This document shows, one piece after another, positions 37,825 through 46,877 of a stretch of DNA of 64,000 nucleotides. Location: the NCBI GenBank assembly GCA_963702765.1, contig CAVPEB010000021.1, positions 111,131 through 175,130 of the forward strand, written 5' to 3'. This DNA comes from DATMNR01 sp963702765 (GTDB lineage Bacteria; Chloroflexota; Ktedonobacteria; Ktedonobacterales; Ktedonobacteraceae). The notes under the pieces are model-generated. The model did no database searches. It saw nothing but the letters and a program-made list of their open reading frames with translations, and was not told the origin of the DNA. The position numbers and the translations under genes are program-made. Numbering within the stretch: the first letter of the stretch is position 1; the number at the start of each line of letters is the position of its first letter.

Positions 37825-37853
37825 TTGACAAAACACTGCGTTTATGATATCTT
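37825..37853 (+). promoter_or_regulatory. Promoter of the tRNA-Gly/tRNA-Cys unit
   Basis: TTGACA (37825-37830), 17-nt spacer, TATCTT (37848-37853), about 18 nt before the first tRNA nucleotide allowing for the leader. It lies only 4 nt after the ABC transporter stop codon. Confidence 0.7.
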
Positions 37854-37877
37854 ACTTCATGCAAACGCAGTGTATTA

Positions 37878-37952
37878 GCGGGAGTGGCTCAGTGGTAGAG
37901 CATCTCCTTGCCAAGGAGAAAGTCGCGGGTTCGATCCCCGTCTCCCGCTCCA
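37878..37952 (+). tRNA. tRNA-Gly (GCC)
   Basis: The acceptor stem GCGGGAG pairs with CTCCCGC; the D-arm is GCTCAGTGGTAGAGC, the anticodon loop TTGCCAA on stem CTCCT/AGGAG, and the T-arm GCGGGTTCGATCCCCGT. Discriminator T is at 37949 and the CCA end is encoded (37950-37952). Confidence 0.96.
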
Positions 37953-37992
37953 TCCCTGATTATCCGTCACACCAGCAGGCAAGTACGTGTGC

Positions 37993-38066
37993 GGCGACGT
38001 CGCCAAGTGGTAAGGCACGGCTCTGCAAAAGCTGCACCAGCGGTTCGAATCCGCTCGTCGCCTCCA
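37993..38066 (+). tRNA. tRNA-Cys (GCA)
   Basis: The acceptor stem GGCGACG pairs with CGTCGCC; the D-arm is GCCAAGTGGTAAGGC, the anticodon loop CTGCAAA, and the T-arm AGCGGTTCGAATCCGCT. Discriminator T is at 38063 and the CCA end is encoded (38064-38066). It is 40 nt after tRNA-Gly, probably on the same transcript. Confidence 0.96.
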
Positions 38067-38074
38067 GAGTATCA

Positions 38075-38109
38075 GACGTGATTTGATTCGCAGGTCACGT
38101 CTTTTTTTA
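38075..38109 (+). terminator. Rho-independent terminator after tRNA-Cys
   Basis: The hairpin arms GACGTGA and TCACGTC are followed by a run of seven T. It ends the tRNA unit 9 nt after the CCA end and 36 nt before recO. Confidence 0.85.
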
Positions 38110-38144
38110 TCATTTCTATGCGTCTATTTACGTAAGGTATCTCC

Positions 38145-38966
38145 ATGCGACAACAACGCAGTTACCCCATCGAGGCTTTAGTACTCAAGCGCACGGATAT
38201 AGGTGAAGCTGATCGTATTCTCACGCTTTTTACACCAAACAGAGGCAAGATGAGGGCTGTTGCCAAAGGAATTCGTCGCCCTATCAGCAAAAAAGCCGGC
38301 CATCTGGAACTTCTCAATCGCAGCCAGTTGCAGTTAGCACTTGGCCGTAATCTTGATATCATCACGCAGGCTGAGGGTCGCGAAAACTTTCTCCAACTAC
38401 GAAACCAACTCTGGCATATGACCTGTGGCTATTATCTGGTAGAATTAGTAGATCGCTTCGTTGAAGACTCTACTCCCCACCTCGATATCTATGCTTTACT
38501 GCTGGAAGCTCTTCGTTACCTGGATGCCGATGCAAGCGCTTTACAGCAGCAACGAGCGCAAAATGCAGAGATAAACACCGAACTTGTCGATGAGCATGGT
38601 CATACACGCTTACTCCTGCGGTATTTTGAAATACGTTTGCTCACTGCAATTGGCTACGAACCAGTCCTACAACAGTGTGCTCAATGCGCTAGCGAATTGC
38701 AGCCAGAAGAGAATGGCTTCAGAGCATCACTCGGAGGGGCGCTTTGCCCGCAATGCTCCCGTTTTTGGGAACGCCGCTTATCACTGAATGCTCTCAAAGT
38801 TTTGCGTTTCTTGCAGCAAAGAAAGTGGATCGAAGCCTCCTATCTAAATCTCGATGCCAAACTGCAGGTCGAATTAGAGGCAATTATGCATGATCTTTTA
38901 CGTTTCCATCTCGAACGGGATCTCAAATCATGGAGTTTTCTGGATATGCTCAATGTTTCTATCTAA
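38145..38966 (+). CDS. recO: DNA repair protein RecO
   Basis: 273 residues. RecO anneals DNA and loads RecA with RecR at single-strand gaps. The N-terminal OB domain begins YPIEALVLKRTDIGEADRIL with LFTPNRGKMRAVAKGIRRP. The C-terminal helical domain holds a four-Cys zinc site, CAQCASEL and ALCPQCSRF. The length is normal for the family. ATG 38145 has only a weak ribosome site (GGTATCTCC). No partner gene is adjacent; the following 294 nt hold a long hairpin. Confidence 0.95.
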   Translation: MRQQRSYPIEALVLKRTDIGEADRILTLFTPNRGKMRAVAKGIRRPISKKAGHLELLNRSQLQLALGRNLDIITQAEGRENFLQLRNQLWHMTCGYYLVELVDRFVEDSTPHLDIYALLLEALRYLDADASALQQQRAQNAEINTELVDEHGHTRLLLRYFEIRLLTAIGYEPVLQQCAQCASELQPEENGFRASLGGALCPQCSRFWERRLSLNALKVLRFLQQRKWIEASYLNLDAKLQVELEAIMHDLLRFHLERDLKSWSFLDMLNVSI

Positions 38967-39032
38967 TTGATAAAGCAGGGTTTTTCTCAAGTTGCTTCTT
39001 TACCTGGCCTGGCTCGCAAGCAAGCCTTGTGT

Positions 39033-39092
39033 GCAAGGGTATGAAAGATTTTTGAGCGCCTGCAGACGCTCAAAAATCTTTCATACCCTTGC
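39033..39092. repeat. Long hairpin, same family as the 62-bp palindrome
   Basis: Perfect 26-nt arms (GCAAGGGTATGAAAGA, TTTTTGAGCG and complement) around an 8-nt loop. The core TATGAAAG-TTTTTGAGCG matches the palindrome at 28300-28361, and the flank CCTGGCTCGCAAGCAAGCCTT (39005-39028) in parts matches that element's flank in the opposite orientation. It may also terminate recO transcription. The rest of the gap to 39261 shows nothing besides the ribosome site of the next gene. Confidence 0.8.
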
Positions 39093-39261
39093 ATCTTTGC
39101 GCCGCAGGCGCAAGGGAAATAGTTACACAATAACTTGTGAGAAAACCTGGTTGACGAAGAAATGCATACTTCCCTCCAAATTCATTCTATGGTACAGTTA
39201 GATCAATATTTTTAACCTCGTCGCCACAAATTTATTTTTTATCCCCAAATTGGAGGCACAG

Positions 39262-40680
39262 ATGAGTGATCTCAGTCCAACCGTTAATCCTAATCTGGAA
39301 AGTGCTAAAAATGCTCCTAAAGGGTACGCGATGTATGTCTTTTGGGTCATGTTCAGCATCAGCTTTCTCAATTATCTAGATCGCAATGTTTTAAGCGGGG
39401 CGGCCAACGTAGTAGCACGTGAACTGGGCTTTGGCTTCGACGGCATTGGCGTCATTGCATCATCTTTTCTGGTCGTCTACACAATCAGCACTATTCCTCT
39501 AGGTATCTGGGCAGATCGAACAAAACGCAAGAATGTTGTAGCTATCTCCGTCGCTATCTGGAGCCTGGCAACAGCTTTCACAGCGTTCGCCAATAGTTTT
39601 CTTACACTCTTTCTTTCGAGAATGGTATTGGGTATTGGTGAGGCCGGATATTTTCCCGCCGGAACCGCGCTTATGAGTGACTATTTTAGCCGTTCCAGGC
39701 GTTCTCGCATTATGAGCTGGTGGAGTGTAGGGCAGCTTATTGGTATTCTGGTAGGATTTGTGTTAGGTGGGGTGCTTGCGGGTATGGGGAAATGGCGGCT
39801 GGCATTTCTTTTTACAGGTATTCCGGGTCTCTTGCTAGCATTTCTTGCCTGGAGGTTACGCGAGCCACGCCGAAATGAGGCAGACGAAGAGGAAGTTGCA
39901 CTGTATCCATATACACTTGGCGATGTAGCTGAGATCGAAGAACCACGACCTGCTATACATATTTCATCGAATGTTTTTTCACAGTTCGGCATGCTACTGC
40001 GTATCAAAACACTCGTTGTGCTGATTATTATGCAAATCTTCGCGTTCTTCGTCCTGGGCGTAAATATTGTTTTCTTGCCTACATATCTCCAGCAGTTAGA
40101 TATTTTTGGCCTTAGTTCAGGTCAGGCAGGCATCTTCTCCGGCGCTGTTATTGTGCTGGCAGGCCTCGTGGGCACAGTGCTTGGTGGTTACATGGCTGAT
40201 TGGCTGAATCGTCGTAATCAAGGGGCACGTGTACTGGTATGTGGTATTGGTTTTTTATTGAGTGCTCCCTCATTTGCTGTGGCAATTACTACCCATAATT
40301 TCCTGATTTTTAGTGTTTTCTTCATTGTGACTACGATTTTACTAACACTTTACACGGGTCCAAGCACAGCTGCTACACAGGATGTTGTACCCGCTATTTT
40401 GCGTGCTTCTGCAATAGCAGTCTCGCTCTTCATTGCTCACCTGCTTGGTGATGCTTTTGCGCCAACATTGGTAGGCGTTCTGGCGAGCGCGTTTGACCCG
40501 ACACATGGTCAGCATTTTGCACAGAATATGGGCGGGCAAGATCTTGCCAGAGCTCTATTGATCACATGTACTCCGGCCCTCCTGATTGCTGGCGTCGTAG
40601 GTATTTTTGGCTCCCGTTGGATGAAAGCAGATGTGGCTTCAGCGCAAGAGGTTGATAAATTAGGGCTGACGTCGGCCTAA
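39262..40680 (+). CDS. Major facilitator superfamily transporter
   Basis: About 472 residues with twelve membrane helices in two six-helix halves. The first-helix motif SFLNYLDRNVLSGAANVV and the loop 2-3 motif GIWADRTKRKNVVAIS are those of the sugar-phosphate/anion-cation symporter and spinster-like groups. A second loop motif, GGYMADWLNRRNQGARV, lies between helices 8 and 9. ATG 39262 is used because GGAGG is 5 nt upstream; an in-frame TTG at 39250 overlaps that site. The substrate cannot be deduced, and no metabolic neighbour suggests one. Confidence 0.88.
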   Translation: MSDLSPTVNPNLESAKNAPKGYAMYVFWVMFSISFLNYLDRNVLSGAANVVARELGFGFDGIGVIASSFLVVYTISTIPLGIWADRTKRKNVVAISVAIWSLATAFTAFANSFLTLFLSRMVLGIGEAGYFPAGTALMSDYFSRSRRSRIMSWWSVGQLIGILVGFVLGGVLAGMGKWRLAFLFTGIPGLLLAFLAWRLREPRRNEADEEEVALYPYTLGDVAEIEEPRPAIHISSNVFSQFGMLLRIKTLVVLIIMQIFAFFVLGVNIVFLPTYLQQLDIFGLSSGQAGIFSGAVIVLAGLVGTVLGGYMADWLNRRNQGARVLVCGIGFLLSAPSFAVAITTHNFLIFSVFFIVTTILLTLYTGPSTAATQDVVPAILRASAIAVSLFIAHLLGDAFAPTLVGVLASAFDPTHGQHFAQNMGGQDLARALLITCTPALLIAGVVGIFGSRWMKADVASAQEVDKLGLTSA

Positions 40681-40892
40681 GCTATAGATAGTGCCTTTCC
40701 ATTTGTGTGCGCAAAGCAGTAGCAGCCAAACGTTCGATCTGATTGAGAAATTGTAGTCATATAACAGTATGTGAACAAACAGGGCAACGCAAATATGCCA
40801 CTGGCACACTTCATCATAATAAAGTGAGCTAGATTGTGAATTAGCCCACTCTATGACTGTATTCCTGCCTACTGCCCATGTGAAATGGAATA

Positions 40893-40901
40893 TGTTATAA
40901 T
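40893..40901 (+). promoter_or_regulatory. Extended -10 promoter upstream of the Ser/Thr kinase
   Basis: TG-T-TATAAT forms a complete extended -10 about 65 nt before ATG 40966. No good -35 is visible at the usual distance. The gap 40681-40965 is otherwise without a supported feature. Confidence 0.5.
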
Positions 40902-40965
40902 GCGCCCAAAGAGTGAATCCTATGAGAAATTACTATGCGAAAAATGATTAATGGAATAGATACAT

Positions 40966-42780
40966 ATGGCGAGTAATTATTCTTCCGATCCCAATAATAT
41001 AGTCTCTCTCGGGAATCCGTCCACTCCACAAAGTGGACAAGGCTCCGGCCCTAAATCGTCGGAGTACTCTGCTGTGGATGCTCATCCCTATTCTTCAGAT
41101 GCAGTACAAGGACAATCACCGCAGACACCGTTCTCGAATGATGACCGTGGCGGCTTCCATCGTTTACATGCTGGTACGTTACTGTCTTCTGGGCGCTATA
41201 AAATCGAACAATCCGTTGCAGCAGGTGGTATGGGAGCAGTCTATCGCGCAATTGATACGCGATTTGATGACGAACCCTGCGCTGTCAAAGAAATGCTGGA
41301 TGATTTCCAGAAGGATGTGGATCGGAATCAGGCGGTAGAATGGTTCAAACGTGAGGCCAAACTGCTCTTGAAGCTGAACCATCCTTATATTCCGCGCGTG
41401 CGCGATTCGTTTGTTGAAAATGATAGACATTACCTCGTCATGGATTTTATCGAGGGACGCACATTAACCGAGTTATTAGCAAAAGAAGGCAATGTTCCTG
41501 GACTTGAAGGTGCGCATGGAGTTTCAGAGGCACGTGCGCGTAGTTGGGCACAGCAAATCTGCAATGTACTGGCTTATTTGCATCGTCAAAACCCGCCAAT
41601 TATCTTTCGCGATCTCAAGCCATCGAATATTATGGTGACAGATCAAGACGAAATCAGGCTGATTGACTTTGGTATTGCTCGTACTTTTCAATCGCAACGC
41701 CAGTCAACGATTATCATGACAATAGGTTACGCACCACCAGAACAACTTCACGGCATGCCAGAGCCTCGTAGCGATCTGTATGCGCTTGGAGCTACGCTCC
41801 ATCGTGTGTTGACCCACCATGACGCGGTTAATAACAAACCCGGCATATTCTCGTTTCCGCCGGTACGCACTCTTCGACCCGATATTTCACCCGCGTTTGA
41901 ACAGGTCATAACGAAAGCTCTTGCGCCAGCGATTGAACAACGGTGGGGTAGCGCTGTCGAAATGGAACGAGCCGTCGCGAATCTTCCACCGCTGTCAGCG
42001 CAGGTTCAGCTTCCACCTGTAATATCGAACTCTCAGCCGGGAGGGGATCGGGCTACACCGGCATCAGTTGTATTTAATCAAGCGAGTAGCGGGCTTACCG
42101 GTCCAGGCGGTGGTTTTATCAAGGTTGCCCAGGAACGTCTTAGCGCCGGGCGAATTGATGAGGCGTACTCTTCAATTCAGTCAGCATATGTTGTTGAGCC
42201 AAATAATCCTTTCGTTCATAAAATTTTTGGACAGGTGTTTGCGTGGAGGAGGCAGCCTGATCTTGCTTTTCAGGCCTATAATCGCTCCTTAGGATTGAAT
42301 CCGAATGATGCTGAAACGCACAAACTCGTCGGTGATCTGTTTCTTTTCCTGCGAAAGTTTCCGGTTCAGGCTATTCCTCCGTATACACAATCATTGCGTT
42401 TAAATTCTAATGATTTTGAAACGCATCAACACCTCGCAAAGTGTTATGAAGAGACGGCCCAACTCGAGCCTGCTTTACGTGAATACCAGGAAGCTCTACG
42501 GTTAGCTCCTCCTGGTTCGAAGCGACCGGATCTGCATTATGCAATTGGCCAACTCGCTTCGCGGCTGAATCAACTCGTGCTTGCCGAACGTGCGTATGTG
42601 GAGGTATTGAAGATTAATCCAGCAGACCATGCGACCCGTTTTCTATTGAGTGTCATTTATGAGCGTGAGGGCAAGTTAGAAGCTGCCCGCCGCGAATGTG
42701 GATATGTAGTAGCGGCGACACCGAATAATCAGGCTGCCCAGGCGATGTTGCAAAGATTGCAAAGCCAGTTGGGACGATAA
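40966..42780 (+). CDS. Serine/threonine protein kinase with TPR domain
   Basis: 604 residues: a disordered Ser/Pro-rich N-terminus (~1-70), a PknB-type kinase domain (~75-345) and tetratricopeptide repeats (~390-600). Kinase motifs: glycine loop VAAGGMGAVYRA, Lys in PCAVKEML, catalytic loop FRDLKPSNIMV (Phe replaces His of HRD), metal-binding IDFGIARTF (DFG), and APPEQLHG. TPR units contain PNDAETHKLVGDLF and PADHATRFLLSVIYE. No membrane segment is seen, so it is cytoplasmic and may receive input by protein contacts. The PP2C phosphatase follows 61 nt downstream and is the probable antagonist. Confidence 0.92.
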   Translation: MASNYSSDPNNIVSLGNPSTPQSGQGSGPKSSEYSAVDAHPYSSDAVQGQSPQTPFSNDDRGGFHRLHAGTLLSSGRYKIEQSVAAGGMGAVYRAIDTRFDDEPCAVKEMLDDFQKDVDRNQAVEWFKREAKLLLKLNHPYIPRVRDSFVENDRHYLVMDFIEGRTLTELLAKEGNVPGLEGAHGVSEARARSWAQQICNVLAYLHRQNPPIIFRDLKPSNIMVTDQDEIRLIDFGIARTFQSQRQSTIIMTIGYAPPEQLHGMPEPRSDLYALGATLHRVLTHHDAVNNKPGIFSFPPVRTLRPDISPAFEQVITKALAPAIEQRWGSAVEMERAVANLPPLSAQVQLPPVISNSQPGGDRATPASVVFNQASSGLTGPGGGFIKVAQERLSAGRIDEAYSSIQSAYVVEPNNPFVHKIFGQVFAWRRQPDLAFQAYNRSLGLNPNDAETHKLVGDLFLFLRKFPVQAIPPYTQSLRLNSNDFETHQHLAKCYEETAQLEPALREYQEALRLAPPGSKRPDLHYAIGQLASRLNQLVLAERAYVEVLKINPADHATRFLLSVIYEREGKLEAARRECGYVVAATPNNQAAQAMLQRLQSQLGR

Positions 42781-42841
42781 GAGATGGGATACTTGATTAT
42801 CTTGTCTCTGCAACTGATTCGACGTAAGGGAGAAAGATTAA

Positions 42842-45295
42842 ATGAGCATGCGTAGTAATGACCAGGAAGTAGGTCGAGTTATTGGTCGCTTTGCTTTCTC
42901 GATTCTCGGCGGGCTCTTGCTTGCCTCACAGCTTGTATTACCCTCCCATGCGTTCGCACTCTCAGTTCGAACAACGAACAGTGCTGATCCACCTACCTCA
43001 CAATCCTTTGCACTGTCCGAAGTCTCAGTTGTGCGTCTGGTCTATAGCTACAATGCGAAACCTGCTACAAAAGGCACGACTGCTGGAACTCCGGTGCTGT
43101 GTACGAGTGTGGGTGTGCTGGTCAAAAGCATTGCTGCCAGCACTTCATCTACCCTCAATACCTCGGTTTTAACTGATGGGAGCCTCCTGAACACAGCTAC
43201 TACTCCCTGTGCTCCTGCTGGTTCGAATTCGCGTAGCAAAACATCGACAACCTATGCCCTGTCGTCTATCAATGTCTATGCCAACGATGCATATACCGGA
43301 AATGATCCGGCACATGCTTTGCTCGGTACCTATACTGTTGCTGCCACCAATGCACCTTTGTGTATTGCTACACCATGTATGAATGGAGCGTTCTTCTTTT
43401 CTTTTCATACTGACCAGCTACAGCCAACACTCAATGTAGCTTCGACGAATACGCTCCAGCAATTTGGGATTGCATTGACTTCTCAAGCCTCAGCGACGGC
43501 CCACCCACCGATGCCACTTCCAAATATAGCAGCAGCGATGGCATTTCTCAATCCCATACGGGTCACACTTGATGTGACTTCTAGCCAGAATGAAGCAGGG
43601 ATGCCCTTCATCAACAATACTGGACAAATGGTTGCAATGCATTTGCAGAATACCATCACCTTAACATCTGCCGACTACAATGCATTTGTGGCTCAACACC
43701 CTGCATTGAATAATGTCCTCCCTAACCCATTGCAGATAGCCTGGGAAAATGGCATAGCAGCGTATTATAGCCACAACTATCACGATGCGATTAAAGATTT
43801 TCAAATCGTCGAAGGCTTGAATCCAAATTTGGTAGCTGCAAAAGCGTTCGAACAAAGCGCCACTACTCTCAGTACAACACAGAACAATCCTGTAAGCGGG
43901 ACTTCCATTCCCTCGACTGAAACAACGACCTACTTTGGTATTCCATTATCAACCTTACTTATTGGCGGAATCGCGGCAGGAACTGTAATCCTGATTTTGT
44001 TCTTGCTGTTCATCATTCTTTGGATAAGGCACAGGCGTGAACTCTCTCGTTTCAAAGCGGAGCAAGCTGCAGCTCAGTGGAACGCTGAAAAAGAAGTGCA
44101 ACAGATACAATATTCAAGAGCGACGGTTAATCTTCAAACAAATGCAACTGAGTTGCCTTGTCCAAGTTGTGGAAAGCCGATACAACCAACAGAAACCACT
44201 TGTCCATATTGTGGGGTACTGGTTGCGGCTTCTGTCTCTGGTCTGCATTTACATGCTCTGCCTGCCTCACCAGCAGCTCAATCTCAGGCCAACCATACGC
44301 AAACTTTCGGAATTGCAACACCTTCAATAAGTGAAATACCAACCATAGAGTTTTCGCCTGTAAATAGTTCGAGCGGCACTGACAATACTTTGCCTTATGG
44401 TAACGAGCAACTGAAAAGTTCCAATTTGAGTCTGTCAGTAGGTTACCTTACAGATCCAGGGATTAAGCGTAAACATAAGCCTAATGAAGATAGTCTTTTT
44501 GCAATGCAGGGTGCAGGAACAAACAATTCACAATCACAGGAATACGGACTATTTGTTGTGGCAGATGGAATGGGAGGTCACGCAAATGGTCAGAATGCAA
44601 GTCGTATGGCCATTCAGACCATAATTGATTATATGCTGCCACAAATCTCGGAGAAGAAGCAGCGAAGTGATGAGGCTTTCGCAAAGCTCTTGCGAGATGG
44701 CGTGCAACATGCTAATCAAGCTGTGCATCAACGTAATCTTGAAGAAAGAGCGGATATGGGCACAACCATGACCGCTGCCATGGTCTTTGGTTCCACTGCC
44801 TACGTAGCAAATGTTGGTGATAGTCGAACATATCTGTACAGAGAGCCTGATGGTCTTGCTAAGGTTACACATGATCATTCCGTGGTCGCCAGTTTGGTAG
44901 AAGCAGGTATTATTCAACCAGATGATATTTATACACATCCAAAACGCAACCAGATTTATCGAAGTCTGGGTGAGAAGGCGGTGGTTGACGTAGATTCTTT
45001 CATAGTGCCACTCAAAACAGGCGATAAACTGCTACTTTGCTCAGATGGTTTATGGGACATGGTGCGTGACCCAGAAATTCAGCGACTCATGAGCGATCCT
45101 ACACCTGATCCCTCAAAGACAGGCCAGAAGTTGATCCAGGCCGCGCTTGACGGGGGTGGTGAAGATAATGTGAGTGTAATCGTTGTCTCCTTCTCTGAGT
45201 CTGAGGCTAGCTCTTCCGGTCAGGCGAATATGAAAGGCATTCAACTCCTGTATAAACCAGAAACCGTAACGGTGCCTGATTTGCCGCAATCGTAA
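42842..45295 (+). CDS. Membrane-anchored PP2C-type protein phosphatase with zinc ribbon
   Basis: 817 residues. Order: signal peptide (residues ~15-40), an external region of ~330 residues without known motifs apart from a TPR-like helix pair (AAYYSHNYHDAIKDFQ), a membrane helix (~376-400, LIGGIAAGTVILILFLLFIILW), a zinc ribbon (CPSCGKP and CPYCGVL), and a cytoplasmic PP2C domain (~535-800). Metal ligands: NEDSLF, VVADGMGGHANGQ, CSDGLWDM and GGEDNVSVI; also TTMTAAMVFG and NVGDSRTYLY. It dephosphorylates Ser/Thr, most likely targets of the neighbouring kinase, with a possible outside input. ATG 42842 follows AAGGGAGAAAG. Confidence 0.9.
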   Translation: MSMRSNDQEVGRVIGRFAFSILGGLLLASQLVLPSHAFALSVRTTNSADPPTSQSFALSEVSVVRLVYSYNAKPATKGTTAGTPVLCTSVGVLVKSIAASTSSTLNTSVLTDGSLLNTATTPCAPAGSNSRSKTSTTYALSSINVYANDAYTGNDPAHALLGTYTVAATNAPLCIATPCMNGAFFFSFHTDQLQPTLNVASTNTLQQFGIALTSQASATAHPPMPLPNIAAAMAFLNPIRVTLDVTSSQNEAGMPFINNTGQMVAMHLQNTITLTSADYNAFVAQHPALNNVLPNPLQIAWENGIAAYYSHNYHDAIKDFQIVEGLNPNLVAAKAFEQSATTLSTTQNNPVSGTSIPSTETTTYFGIPLSTLLIGGIAAGTVILILFLLFIILWIRHRRELSRFKAEQAAAQWNAEKEVQQIQYSRATVNLQTNATELPCPSCGKPIQPTETTCPYCGVLVAASVSGLHLHALPASPAAQSQANHTQTFGIATPSISEIPTIEFSPVNSSSGTDNTLPYGNEQLKSSNLSLSVGYLTDPGIKRKHKPNEDSLFAMQGAGTNNSQSQEYGLFVVADGMGGHANGQNASRMAIQTIIDYMLPQISEKKQRSDEAFAKLLRDGVQHANQAVHQRNLEERADMGTTMTAAMVFGSTAYVANVGDSRTYLYREPDGLAKVTHDHSVVASLVEAGIIQPDDIYTHPKRNQIYRSLGEKAVVDVDSFIVPLKTGDKLLLCSDGLWDMVRDPEIQRLMSDPTPDPSKTGQKLIQAALDGGGEDNVSVIVVSFSESEASSSGQANMKGIQLLYKPETVTVPDLPQS

Positions 45296-45304
45296 ATGCT
45301 GAAA

Positions 45305-45333
45305 TTGTCGGGCATTCTTTCCTGTGCTATAAT
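45305..45333 (+). promoter_or_regulatory. Promoter of the nuoA-nuoC cluster
   Basis: TTGTCG (45305-45310), a 17-nt spacer and a consensus TATAAT (45328-45333) lie about 55 nt before the nuoA start. Confidence 0.7.
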
Positions 45334-45387
45334 CTCAATAGCATTCTTCGCCTCTTTTATCGCAACTAACTTATGGAGGTAAGGCTC

Positions 45388-45756
45388 GTGTCAACACCAG
45401 CCAACGTCGCTTATTTATATGCAGGTATTATGTTTGCAGCAGGCTTTCTCTTCGTAATGGTCACTATGGTGGCATCAAACATTATAGCGCCGAGTACACG
45501 AACAAAAGAAAAATTGCAAACCTATGAATCCGGTGAGTCTCCCATTGGCTCTGCATGGGTGCAATATCCGCTCGGTTTTTATATTTTTGCACTGTTATTT
45601 GTTGCTTTTGACGTAGATATTGTATTCATTATCGCATGGGCCGTTATTTTCAAGCAATTGAGCTTTTTTGGATTTATTGAAATCCTCTTCTTCATTCTGG
45701 TCCTCGCTCTTGGTCTCGTCTACGCCTGGCGTAAGGGAGTTATACGATGGATCTAG
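45388..45756 (+). CDS. nuoA: NADH-quinone oxidoreductase subunit A
   Basis: About 122 residues, three membrane helices, part of the membrane arm of respiratory complex I. The signature YESGESPIGSAWVQYPLGFYIFALLF with its conserved E-S-G-E/D segment and FDVDIVFI in helix 2 is clear. GTG 45388 is chosen because GGAGG lies 8 nt upstream; an in-frame ATG at 45373 overlaps that ribosome site. The gene overlaps nuoC by 10 nt. In most genomes nuoB would stand between them. Confidence 0.94.
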   Translation: MSTPANVAYLYAGIMFAAGFLFVMVTMVASNIIAPSTRTKEKLQTYESGESPIGSAWVQYPLGFYIFALLFVAFDVDIVFIIAWAVIFKQLSFFGFIEILFFILVLALGLVYAWRKGVIRWI

Positions 45757-46490
45757 TGCCGCGCTCAAAAAGTTTGCCTGTTACACCTGCTGGCTATCGT
45801 GATCAGAATGCAGCCCTCGCGCGTGATCTTGCTCCAATCTCACAAATTACTGGTAAAGAGCTTTCGTTGAAAACTCTCAAGGGAGATTTTCTTGGGCTTG
45901 AGGTCGATAGCACAAATCTTGTGGCGGTCTGTCGATTTTTGCGAGATCAACTCGGCTTCGACTTGCTAAGCTGCATATCGGGTGTAGATATGCTCGATCA
46001 CATTGAAACGGTTTACCATGTTCGTTCTCTTACACGCGGGCAACTGCTGCAGATCAAGGTGCGTTTGGATCACGAGAAACCGGAGGTAGATAGCGTTGTC
46101 TCTGTCTGGCCAACAGCAAACTGGTTGGAACGTGAAACGTATGATCTCTACGGTATCAAGTTTGCGGGGCACCCTGACTTACGACGCATGCTCCTCGATG
46201 ACGATTTCGTGGGCCATCCTCTTCTCAAGAGCTTTCACCAGGTGCCATTTACGGTGAAAACACCTGCAACTACTCAGGTTGACCCTAATATGGCGGTTGA
46301 TGGCAGGTACCAACAAATTGGCGTTGAACATGTCGTTCAGAAAAAGCTGGGCCAGGGCAAAGAAGAGCGCATACATCCCGGGACTCCTACCTTTGGTCAC
46401 TCCTTTGAAGATTATCAGGATGAAGCTTACCAGGAGCAAGTGACTGCATCAGGTGATTCTGAGCAAGCTCAGCCAGCACCCAAAAAGTGA
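45747..46490 (+). CDS. nuoC: NADH-quinone oxidoreductase subunit C
   Basis: 247 residues; the 30 kDa subunit of the peripheral arm of complex I. The family signature is present: ANWLERETYDLYGIKFAGHP followed by LRRMLLDDDFVGHPLLKSF. The N-terminal half (VCRFLRDQLGFDLLSCISGVD) is also typical. The C-terminal tail past residue ~180 is longer than the basic family and rich in Gln, Glu and His. The start overlaps nuoA. No nuoB-like sequence (Cys motif for cluster N2) is found in any frame between nuoA and nuoD. Confidence 0.93.
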   Translation: MDLVPRSKSLPVTPAGYRDQNAALARDLAPISQITGKELSLKTLKGDFLGLEVDSTNLVAVCRFLRDQLGFDLLSCISGVDMLDHIETVYHVRSLTRGQLLQIKVRLDHEKPEVDSVVSVWPTANWLERETYDLYGIKFAGHPDLRRMLLDDDFVGHPLLKSFHQVPFTVKTPATTQVDPNMAVDGRYQQIGVEHVVQKKLGQGKEERIHPGTPTFGHSFEDYQDEAYQEQVTASGDSEQAQPAPKK

Positions 46491-46499
46491 GTAAGTGGA

Positions 46500-46877
46500 A
46501 TGCCAAAAACTTATAAACGTAGAAAGGTACCAGCCAAAGCCAGTGCGAGACAGTCGCGGACTACAAGCACACAGTTGAAAGCATCAAATACGAGCAAGGA
46601 TTCTGTATCTCCTGTGAGCAATGTAAATTCCAACAGCACAAATGCAGCCCTTGCCAATCGAACTTTTTTCTCTCCTAAAGTTGCTGGTCCGCAAAGCCTT
46701 ATTATGCCCGCGATGGTTGCTGCAGGTTGCTGGCTTATGGCCTACACTTTGATGTTTCTCACAAATGATACAAATCGTTATCTTATTGGTGGTCTGGCTG
46801 TGCTTATGGCCTTACTCTGGACGTTTAGTTTTGGCATGCGCGTGCGCAAATTGCTGATTCAGCGACGACCAGGCTAA
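46500..46877 (+). CDS. Small membrane protein between nuoC and nuoD
   Basis: 125 residues: a basic, Ser/Thr/Asn-rich N-terminal tail (~1-65, MPKTYKRRKVPAKASARQ) and two membrane helices (~72-92 and ~95-115) with a short basic C-terminus (RKLLIQRRPG). It starts 10 nt after nuoC and must be co-transcribed with it. It shows no likeness to any complex I subunit known to me. The topology fits a small assembly or accessory protein, but this is a guess; the function is unknown. The 225 nt after it hold GC-rich inverted repeats (GTGTGGGG/CCCCAC at ~46938-46979) that may weaken or end the transcript before nuoD. Confidence 0.65.
   Translation: MPKTYKRRKVPAKASARQSRTTSTQLKASNTSKDSVSPVSNVNSNSTNAALANRTFFSPKVAGPQSLIMPAMVAAGCWLMAYTLMFLTNDTNRYLIGGLAVLMALLWTFSFGMRVRKLLIQRRPG

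Noticed and set aside
37820..38110. tRNA genes as an integration site for an island
   Set aside because: No integrase gene and no direct repeat of a tRNA 3' end was seen in the window.
40682..40860. Possible small zinc-ribbon gene remnant on the minus strand (VAYLRCPVCSHTVI, stop, LQFLNQIERLAATALRTQMERHYL)
   Set aside because: An in-frame TGA divides it, there is no clear start or ribosome site, and no homology can be tested here.
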